Shown here: in pieces, positions 58,064-64,000 of the stretch
Numbering within the stretch: position 1 is the first letter of the stretch
Layout: each line of letters opens with the position of its first letter
Assembly (NCBI RefSeq): GCF_014203355.1
Contig: NZ_JACHIR010000001.1
Coordinates: forward strand, 8,000,038 to 8,064,037
Reading direction: 5' to 3'
DNA length: 64,000 bases
Source of the DNA: Kutzneria kofuensis
Lineage (GTDB): Bacteria; Actinomycetota; Actinomycetes; Mycobacteriales; Pseudonocardiaceae
Made by a program: the position numbers and the translations under genes
The notes under the pieces: model-generated
Seen by the model: the letters and a program-made list of their open reading frames with translations, nothing else
The model's database searches: none
Told to the model about the DNA's origin: nothing

Positions 58064-59001
58064 CGACCGCGACCACGGCGGCGAAGACCGACCCGTTCGA
58101 CCACCCGGCGTTGTTCTACCGCGACGAGCACGAGTACCTGGCCGGCACCCTGCCGTTCATCACCGAGGGACTCGCCGCCGGCGCGCCCGTGGCGGTCGCC
58201 GTGCCCACCGCCAACCTCGCGCTGCTGCGCGAGGAGCTGGGCCGGGACGCCGAGCACGTGCGGATGCTGGACATGACCGAGGTCGGCCGCAACCCGGGAC
58301 GGATCATCCCGGGCGTGCTGCGCGCGTTCGCCGATGCTCATCCCGGCCGGCACGTGCGGATCATCGGCGAGCCCATCTGGGCGCACCGCTCCGAGACCGA
58401 GTACCCGGCCTGTGCCCAGCACGAAGCGTTGATCAACCACGCATTCACCGGGCACACGGCGACGATCCTGTGCCCCTACGACGTCGCCGCGCTCGACCCG
58501 CTGGTCGTGGCCGACGCGGCCAGGACCCATCCGGTGCTGGTGGACCGCACAGGTCGACGCGACAGCGACCAGTACGCTCCCGACGCGGTCGTCGCCGACT
58601 ACAACCGGCCACTGGCCACGCCCCCGAACGCCGTCACGTTCACGGCCACCGCCACGGACCTCGCGCGGCTGCGCCGCTGGGCCTCCGCGACGGCCGGCGC
58701 GCTCGGCCTGTCCGAAGGTCGTGCCGGGGACCTCCTGCTCGCCGTCACCGAGCTGGCCACCAACAGCATCGAACACGCGGGCAGCAGCGCCACCGTGATG
58801 CTGGGTGTCGACGGCAGCGACCTGGTGTGCCAGGTCCACGACACCGGCCATATCACCGACCCGCTGGTCGGACGCAGGCCCGAGGCCGCGGGTCAGCGCC
58901 GTGGGCGTGGCCTGCTGATGGTCAACCACCTCGCCGACCTGGTCCGACTGCACACGACCCCGCGGGGGACGAGTATCGAGGCCCGGTTCGTCCTCACCTG
59001 A
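58060..59001 (+). CDS. MEDS-domain/HATPase anti-sigma-type regulator
   Basis: This 313-residue cytosolic protein has an N-terminal MEDS domain (about 15-180), seen in DcmR-type sensory proteins, with HPALFYRDEHEYLAGTLPFI and ILCPYDVAALDP. The C-terminal HATPase_c_2 domain (about 200-313) has N box LLLAVTELATNSIEHA and G boxes VHDTGHI and GRGLLMVNHLAD. Serine-kinase anti-sigma factors (RsbW-like) carry this ATPase. The MEDS domain may sense a small molecule. ATGA overlap with the STAS gene marks a two-gene partner-switching unit. The sigma factor it controls is not adjacent. Confidence 0.88.
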   Translation: MTTATTAAKTDPFDHPALFYRDEHEYLAGTLPFITEGLAAGAPVAVAVPTANLALLREELGRDAEHVRMLDMTEVGRNPGRIIPGVLRAFADAHPGRHVRIIGEPIWAHRSETEYPACAQHEALINHAFTGHTATILCPYDVAALDPLVVADAARTHPVLVDRTGRRDSDQYAPDAVVADYNRPLATPPNAVTFTATATDLARLRRWASATAGALGLSEGRAGDLLLAVTELATNSIEHAGSSATVMLGVDGSDLVCQVHDTGHITDPLVGRRPEAAGQRRGRGLLMVNHLADLVRLHTTPRGTSIEARFVLT

Positions 59002-59202
59002 GCGAGTGGGCGGCGTGGGTGACCGTCCAGCTGGCCAGCCCATCAGCGGAGGGCGTGCCGGGAGCGGCGGTGCAGACGGTCAGGGTCGCCCGACCCTCCC
59101 CATCGGGCGAACCGGTCTGCCCCCACGTTGTCATCCACGGCCACCGTCGCCGCGGCGGAATTCGGTAGGGTCGGAGCCGGAGACCGGAATCGGCGGGGGA
59201 CC

Positions 59203-60237
59203 ATGCGAAAGCTCGGGCTGAGATCGTGCTGCGTCGTCGTGCTGGCAGCGTCGGTGTTCCCGCTGCTGGTGCCGGCCGCGAGTGCCGGCGCCGACGATGC
59301 GCCGACGACGGTGGCGGGCCTGGTCGGCCGGTACGTCGATCTGAGCCGTCAAGCCGAGCGGGTCAACGAGCAGCTGCTCAAGGCCCAGGAGCAGGCGACC
59401 GCCTTGCGGCAGCAGGCCGTGGCGGCCGATGCCGCCTTCCGGGCGGCCGACGACAGTTGGAAGCAGGCGGTGCGGCAGGCCGAGCAGTTGGTGGCTGACC
59501 GTAGGGAACGGGCGGCGCTGCTCAGGACGATGGTGCCGGCCAACAGCGTGGCCGCGGTGCTGAACAGCGGCAGCCAGGACGAGTTCGCGTCGGCCTCGAT
59601 CCTCGCCGGCCTGGTGCACGATGCCGACGACGCCGTGCAGGCGGCGACGGCGCAGACCCTGGCCCAGACGTCCCAGGCACGAGAGGCGGCCGAGCGGCAG
59701 CAGGCCGCGGCGGAGAAGGCGGCCGCGGCTGCGACCGCGACCGAGAACCAGGTCAGCGCGCAGCGTGCGGACCTGGACAAGCGGGTCGCCCAGGTTCGGG
59801 CGGCGTTGAACGCCTTGCCGCCCGACGCTGTCTCCCTGATGCAGGGCGGCACCGTGGCCCCGAGCGTGACGGTGCCGCCGGGAGCGGTGGGCACGGCGCT
59901 GCGGTTCGCTCTGGCCCAGCTGGGCAAGCCGTACGAGTGGGGCGGCACGGGGCCGTTCGCGTACGACTGTTCGGGCCTGGTCCAGGCCGCGTACGGCGCC
60001 GCCGGCGTGCGGTTGCCGCGGGTCGCCGCCGACCAGGCGCTGGTCGGGCAGCGGGTCGCACGGGCCGACGTCCGGGCGGGTGACCTGCTGTACTTCTATC
60101 AGCCGGTCCAACACGTGGCGCTGGCCCTCGACCACAACCAGGCGATCCAGGCGGCCACCTTCGGGGAGCCGGTCAAGATCAGCCCGATCGACTCGATCGG
60201 CCCGATCGCGGTGATCCGCCGGCTCGTGACGAACTGA
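59203..60237 (+). CDS. Secreted NlpC/P60 peptidoglycan endopeptidase
   Basis: The protein has 344 residues from ATG 59203 (GGGGGA upstream). The signal peptide is about 1-29 (VVVLAASVFPLLVP). A long coiled-coil part (about 35-205, rich in Ala/Gln/Glu/Arg) resembles RipA-type and other D,L-endopeptidases with autoinhibitory coiled coils. The NlpC/P60 domain (about 225-344) has GKPYEWGGTGPFAYDCSGLV (Cys 256) and VQHVALALD (His 304). It cleaves peptide bridges in peptidoglycan for growth or separation. It is monocistronic; the gap 59002-59202 shows no other gene. Confidence 0.92.
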   Translation: MRKLGLRSCCVVVLAASVFPLLVPAASAGADDAPTTVAGLVGRYVDLSRQAERVNEQLLKAQEQATALRQQAVAADAAFRAADDSWKQAVRQAEQLVADRRERAALLRTMVPANSVAAVLNSGSQDEFASASILAGLVHDADDAVQAATAQTLAQTSQAREAAERQQAAAEKAAAAATATENQVSAQRADLDKRVAQVRAALNALPPDAVSLMQGGTVAPSVTVPPGAVGTALRFALAQLGKPYEWGGTGPFAYDCSGLVQAAYGAAGVRLPRVAADQALVGQRVARADVRAGDLLYFYQPVQHVALALDHNQAIQAATFGEPVKISPIDSIGPIAVIRRLVTN

Positions 60238-60339
60238 GCGGACCGGCCGCACACTTCCGGCCCGTTCGGCGGCCCGACGGCGACCAGCACCGGCTACGCG
60301 GCCAAGGAGTGCCGGTCACGATCATGCGGCGGTGATCGT

Positions 60340-60882
60340 TCAACCGCGCCGGTGAGCGCTCAGGCCGTCGAGGATCAGGGCGAGCATCGACGGCGATCGG
60401 TCTTCCGGCCCCGAGGCGGCCCGCCAGAGGGCGCCGGTGAGCTGGAGGAAGTCACGGGGGTCGGCGTCGTCGCGGATGGTGCCGTCGTGTTTGCCCGCGT
60501 CGAGCAGCTGCGTGATGGCGGCGATGACCGGGCCGTAGGTCTGCTCGGTGATCGCTTGATGCGCACCGGGGCTGAGCGCGTCGCCGAGACCGTGCTTCTG
60601 CCGCATGGCGGCCACCAGGTCGACGGTCCACCGCCGAAGCGCCTCCAGCGGCGGCAGCGTCGCCAGCAGTTCCGGGACGGACTCGATGAGCCGGTCGACT
60701 TCGTGCTGGTAGATGGCCAGGACGAGAGCCTCTCGGGTCGGGAAGTTGCGGTACAGGGTGCCGGGCCCGACGCCGGCACGCTGCGCGATCTGGTTCATCG
60801 AGACGTCACCGCCCCCGGCGAAGGCCTCGCGAGCGACCTGCAGGATGCGAGCCCGGTTTTCCCGAGCGTCCGAGCGAACCAT
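60340..60882 (-). CDS. TetR-family repressor
   Basis: This 180-residue protein has an HTH (about 8-55) with RARILQVAREAFAGGGDVSM and GVGPGTLYRNFPTREALV. The C-terminal ligand domain matches SBP/TetR_C-type regulators in actinomycetes. The gene is divergent from an aldo/keto reductase gene and shares a 73-base promoter that holds two palindromic sites. Ligands may be aldehydes or aromatic compounds reduced by the reductase; this is inferred. The ATG is at 60882. Confidence 0.92.
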   Translation of the reverse strand: MVRSDARENRARILQVAREAFAGGGDVSMNQIAQRAGVGPGTLYRNFPTREALVLAIYQHEVDRLIESVPELLATLPPLEALRRWTVDLVAAMRQKHGLGDALSPGAHQAITEQTYGPVIAAITQLLDAGKHDGTIRDDADPRDFLQLTGALWRAASGPEDRSPSMLALILDGLSAHRRG

Positions 60883-60900
60883 GTGCCGTCCTTGCTATCC

Positions 60901-60937
60901 GGAGACCTCTCCACTAACGTATGTGGAGACCTCTCCA
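60901..60937. promoter_or_regulatory. Twin TetR operators
   Basis: GGAGACCTCTCCA occurs at 60901-60913 and 60925-60937. Each is a dyad (GGAGA-CC-TCTCC). The centres are 24 bp apart, so two dimers could bind the same face. A CTCCAC/GTGGAG dyad bridges them. They lie between the divergent TetR and aldo/keto reductase genes, 19 bases before the latter's start. Confidence 0.8.
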
Positions 60938-60955
60938 GAACCATAGAGGAGCACC

Positions 60956-62005
60956 ATGCGCTACACCAAGCTCGGAACCACGGGTCTCGACGTCTCGCCG
61001 ATCGCGATCGGTGCGATGACCTACGGCGACCCCGACCGCGGCCACCCGGTCTGGTCACTGGCCGAGGACGCCAGTCGCCCGCTCGTCAAGCACGCTCTCG
61101 AGGCCGGCATCAACTTCTTCGACACCGCCAACATGTACTCCCACGGCTCCAGCGAGGAGATCCTGGGCCGTGCCCTCAAGGACTTCGCGAACCGGGACGA
61201 CGTCGTCATCGCCACCAAGCTGCGTCACCCGATGCGGCCGGGACCGAACGGGAAGGGCCTGTCCCGAAAGGCGATCATGACCGAAGTCGAGCACAGCCTG
61301 CGGCGGCTCGGGACCGACTACATCGATCTCTACCAGATTCACCGCAACGACAACGACACCCCGCTCGAGGAGACCCTCGAAGCCCTGCACGACCTGGTCA
61401 AGTCCGGGAAGGTCCGCTACCTCGGGGCCTCCTCCATGGCCGCCTGGGAGTTCGCCAAGGCCCTCCACCTGCAGAAGCAGCACGGCTGGGCCCGGTTCGT
61501 GTCGATGCAGAACCACTACAACCTGCTCGCCCGCGAGGAGGAGCGCGAGATGATCCCGCTGTGCCTCGACGAGGGAGTCGGCACGATCGTCTGGAGCCCG
61601 CTCGCCCGCGGCCGGCTGGCCCGCCCCTGGGACGCCGCGAAGTCGACAGCCCGGTCCGAAACGGATGGTGGCTACGCGGACCTGCTCTACACCCCGCTCA
61701 CCGCCGACAGCGACCACGCGATCATCGACGCCGTCGGCGCGATCGCCGAGGAGCGCGGCGCCACCCGAGCACAGGTCGCCCTGGCCTGGCTGCACAGCAA
61801 ACCCGTCGTGTCGGCACCGCTCGTCGGGGCCAACACGATCACCCAGATCGACGACGCGATCGCGTCGTTGGACATCGAGCTGACCGACGAGGAACTCGCC
61901 GCCGTCGAGCGGCCGTACACGCCTCGCCACGACTTCCAAGGCATCTCCGACGAAGCCGAGCTGCAACGGATCCGGGACCGGGTTCCGGGATACGCGAACG
62001 TCTAG
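60956..62005 (+). CDS. Aldo/keto reductase
   Basis: This 349-residue (alpha/beta)8-barrel NADPH enzyme has catalytic tetrad Asp 56 and Tyr 61 (FFDTANMYSHG), Lys 88 (VIATKLRH) and His 129 (YQIHRNDND). It ends with GISDEAELQRIRDRVPGYAN. The best-resembling branch is the Tas/YghZ-type AKR group, which reduces aldehydes. The ATG at 60956 follows AGAGGAG. It is repressed by the divergent TetR protein in all likelihood. It is followed after 65 bases by an SDR gene that is probably co-transcribed. Confidence 0.93.
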   Translation: MRYTKLGTTGLDVSPIAIGAMTYGDPDRGHPVWSLAEDASRPLVKHALEAGINFFDTANMYSHGSSEEILGRALKDFANRDDVVIATKLRHPMRPGPNGKGLSRKAIMTEVEHSLRRLGTDYIDLYQIHRNDNDTPLEETLEALHDLVKSGKVRYLGASSMAAWEFAKALHLQKQHGWARFVSMQNHYNLLAREEEREMIPLCLDEGVGTIVWSPLARGRLARPWDAAKSTARSETDGGYADLLYTPLTADSDHAIIDAVGAIAEERGATRAQVALAWLHSKPVVSAPLVGANTITQIDDAIASLDIELTDEELAAVERPYTPRHDFQGISDEAELQRIRDRVPGYANV

Positions 62006-62070
62006 GACCACCAGGCGTTTCCGATCGAACGACGACACGTTCTCCGCCCAAGTCATTGTGAGGATCATTC

Positions 62071-63093
62071 ATGACGGAAGTGCTGGTCACCGGCGGCTCG
62101 GGGTACATCGGCAGCTGGTGCGTGCTCGCGCTGCTGGCGCAAGGGCACACGGTACGCACCACGGTGCGAGACCTGAAGAAGGAGCCGACGCTGCGGGCGA
62201 CGCTCCGTGCCGGAGGGGCGCCCGAGGACGCGAAGCTGACCGTGCTGCCGGCGGACCTCCAGCAGGACACCGGCTGGCGCGAGGCGGTCGGGGGCTGCGA
62301 CTACGTGCTGCATGTCGCCTCGCCGACGCTCACCAGCCTGCCCCGCTACGACGACGAGATGGTCGTGCCCGCCCGGGACGGGGTGCTGCGCGTGCTGCGG
62401 GCCGCGCGCGAGGCCGGGGTGAAGCGGGTCGTGCTGACTTCGGCGTTCGGGGCGGTCGGGATGGGGCACCCCGAGAAGTCGCGGGTGTTCACCGAGGCCG
62501 ACTGGAGCAATGTCGACGGCGGGATCCCCCCGTACCAGAAGTCCAAGACGCTTTCGGAGAAGGCGGCGTGGGAATTCGTCGCCGAGCACGGTGGTGTCGA
62601 GCTGGCTGTCGTGAACCCCGTGGGTGTGCTCGGACCGGTCCTCGGCTCCGACTACTCGCCGTCGCTGGGGCTGGTGCAGCGGATGCTGGACGGTGAACTG
62701 CCCGCTCTGCCGAAGTTCGCGATGGGGTACGTGGACGTGCGCGACGTCGCGGACCTGCACCTGCGGGCGATGACCGATCCGGCCGCGGCGGGTGAGCGGT
62801 TCCTCGCGATCTCCGGGCACAGCCTGTGGACGCGTGAGATCGCGGCGATCCTGCGGGACCGCCTCGGCGACCGCGCGTCGAAGGTGCCCACGCGTGAACT
62901 GCCGGTGTGGACGGCGCGAGCCCTCGCCCGCGTCAACCCGGGACTGCGCATCCTGCGCCCACAGCTGGGCCGGAACTTCGACGCCACGTCGGAGAAGGCT
63001 CGGCGGGTGCTGGGCTGGTCTCCGCGGCCGATCGAGGACACCATCGCCGACACGGCGGAGAGCCTGCTCGCGCTGAAGGGGGCGACCGTCTGA
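62071..63093 (+). CDS. Extended SDR, dihydroflavonol-reductase-like epimerase/dehydratase family
   Basis: This 340-residue protein has TGGSGYIGSW (residues 7-16, NAD(P) motif), Ser 124 in VLTSAFGAVG, and Tyr 155/Lys 159 in YQKSK. The fold is that of plant-type dihydroflavonol reductases and bacterial homologues that reduce aldehydes or ketones. LGWSPRPIEDTI near the C-terminus is typical of extended SDRs. It sits after the aldo/keto reductase gene, so the TetR repressor probably controls both. Substrate is unknown. Confidence 0.9.
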   Translation: MTEVLVTGGSGYIGSWCVLALLAQGHTVRTTVRDLKKEPTLRATLRAGGAPEDAKLTVLPADLQQDTGWREAVGGCDYVLHVASPTLTSLPRYDDEMVVPARDGVLRVLRAAREAGVKRVVLTSAFGAVGMGHPEKSRVFTEADWSNVDGGIPPYQKSKTLSEKAAWEFVAEHGGVELAVVNPVGVLGPVLGSDYSPSLGLVQRMLDGELPALPKFAMGYVDVRDVADLHLRAMTDPAAAGERFLAISGHSLWTREIAAILRDRLGDRASKVPTRELPVWTARALARVNPGLRILRPQLGRNFDATSEKARRVLGWSPRPIEDTIADTAESLLALKGATV

Positions 63094-63187
63094 CGGCCGT
63101 CGGGGGACCAGTGCTCGCCCACTTGTGACGGATCGAGGACGTGGTGCGCCATCGTGGTGAATCCGATCTGACCAGGAGAGGAAGCCC

Positions 63188-64000
63188 GTGATTCACCACT
63201 GGAAGAAGACGCTTGCGATACTGGCGGTCGCCGCCCTGGCATCGGTGTCGCCGGGCACGGCGACGGCGGCGCCCACCGGGCTGACCCCGGCGAACTTCCG
63301 CCTGCAGCAAGGCTCCTACTCGGCCACGATCGCCGCGCTGGACAAGGTGCTGCCCACGGCCGGGTTCCCGGACGTGGTGGCGAGCGCGAACCGCACGGCG
63401 AAGCCCTGCTCGGCGCACGCTCCGGCCGCGGTGGAGGCGTTCTGCTGGCAGTCCGAGCCCGGCGCGGACGACGAGGGCGGGACCGACTGGTACCCGCAGG
63501 GCATCACCTCCAGCGCCGACGCCGACCCGTCCGGCGCCTACCAGGGGCAGACCGTGATCGCCGCCAGCTGGTACTGGCACGCCGGCGGCGTCGACCGCGG
63601 TGACCGGATCGCGTTCGTGGACTACTCGGACCCGGCCCATCCGGTGTACCGCCTGGTGCTGCTGGTGCTGCCGACGACGAACTCGGCCGGCAAGCCCGAC
63701 TTCAAACCCGTGACCAACAGCAGCGGGGACGCCGTGCACGCCGGCGGCATGTTCTGGTACGGCAACTACATCTACGTCGTGGACACCAGCGGCGGCCTGC
63801 GGGTCTTCGACCTGAACCACATCTGGTCGGTCGACACCGGCGGCGACGGGATCGGCCTCCAGTCCGACGGGTCCTACCAGGCCTTCGGCTACAAGTACGT
63901 GCTGCCGCAGGCCTTCACGTACAACGCCTCGACCGCCGGCGGCTACCCGGCGTTCCGGTTCTCCTCCACGGCCCTGGACCGCACCGGCGCCTCGGACACG
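63188..64000 (+). CDS. Secreted hypothetical protein, 3' end beyond window
   Basis: The frame starts at GTG 63188, after AGGAGAGGAAGCCC, and is open to the window end (271 residues). The signal peptide is about 1-27 (LAILAVAALASVSPGTATA). The mature part has two Cys (KPCSAH, AFCWQS) and Trp/Gly-rich beta segments such as GMFWYGNYIYVVDTSGGL and LRVFDLNHIWSVDTGGDG. These look like propeller blades of LVIVD or PQQ-like type. The family was not recognised. Confidence 0.65.
   Translation, partial: MIHHWKKTLAILAVAALASVSPGTATAAPTGLTPANFRLQQGSYSATIAALDKVLPTAGFPDVVASANRTAKPCSAHAPAAVEAFCWQSEPGADDEGGTDWYPQGITSSADADPSGAYQGQTVIAASWYWHAGGVDRGDRIAFVDYSDPAHPVYRLVLLVLPTTNSAGKPDFKPVTNSSGDAVHAGGMFWYGNYIYVVDTSGGLRVFDLNHIWSVDTGGDGIGLQSDGSYQAFGYKYVLPQAFTYNASTAGGYPAFRFSSTALDRTGASDT

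Noticed and set aside
1-64000. CRISPR array, tRNA, rRNA, prophage or insertion sequence
   Set aside because: No regularly spaced repeats, cloverleaf, rRNA-like stretch, transposase or integrase motif was seen.

Overview
The window is high-GC DNA with many GTG starts, ATGA/GTGA gene overlaps and long shadow frames, as expected of a filamentous actinomycete. The mix of LacI-controlled glycosidases, SigF-type promoters, an ECF sigma/anti-sigma pair and an LAxTG surface protein fits the Pseudonocardiaceae best, but this family assignment is an inference. No rRNA, tRNA, CRISPR array, transposase, prophage or integration site was seen.

The dominant theme is plant cell-wall polysaccharide use. (1) 0.99-5.2 kb (+) is a two-gene xylan-debranching operon (GH62 arabinofuranosidase, GH115 glucuronidase). 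Its promoter is bracketed by two CGAAA-N5-TTTCG dyads, and it converges on a secreted SGNH esterase through a shared terminator. (2) 22.6-32.5 kb holds a LacI repressor divergent from a secreted parallel beta-helix protein, a second LacI, an ABC sugar importer (two permeases and a lipoprotein), a Gfo/Idh/MocA dehydrogenase, a PmoA-like protein and a cupin, ending in a strong terminator. Two promoters here carry nearly the same 14-bp operator. (3) 32.5-39.6 kb holds a second importer operon on the minus strand (permease, permease, binding lipoprotein, GH35 beta-galactosidase, GH5 glycosidase). It is divergent from a third LacI across a perfect 15-bp inverted repeat. (4) 44.9-46.3 kb is a second GH5 enzyme with a triple ricin-type lectin tail. 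Neither importer has its own ATPase, so both probably use a shared MsiK-type ATPase encoded elsewhere.

Between these lie housekeeping and envelope genes: a SanA/YdcF protein, an MFS exporter, MntP, two quinone-oxidoreductase-like enzymes, a YihY membrane protein, an ArsR repressor with a twin-site two-gene target operon, an ECF sigma factor with its membrane anti-sigma partner, a Thr-rich LAxTG surface protein, a ricin-lectin membrane protein, a NarL-type two-component system and several large secreted proteins. General-stress signalling appears twice: a STAS antagonist under a SigF-type promoter (10.7 kb), and a STAS plus MEDS-HATPase pair (57.7-59.0 kb). An SPW-repeat membrane protein (44.3 kb) also has a SigF-type promoter.

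The right part (46.5-64 kb) carries an oxidoreductase/AraC divergent pair, an 819-aa secreted DUF11-like protein, a berberine-bridge-type FAD oxidase, a large STAND-TPR-BTAD regulator, a crystallin-like secreted protein, an NlpC/P60 endopeptidase, a TetR repressor divergent from an aldo/keto reductase across two palindromic sites, an extended SDR, and a secreted protein cut by the window edge. Decayed DNA is visible at 40.9-41.2 kb (frameshifted ricin lectin) and 41.8-42.6 kb (a glycosidase-like tail with no N-terminal part).
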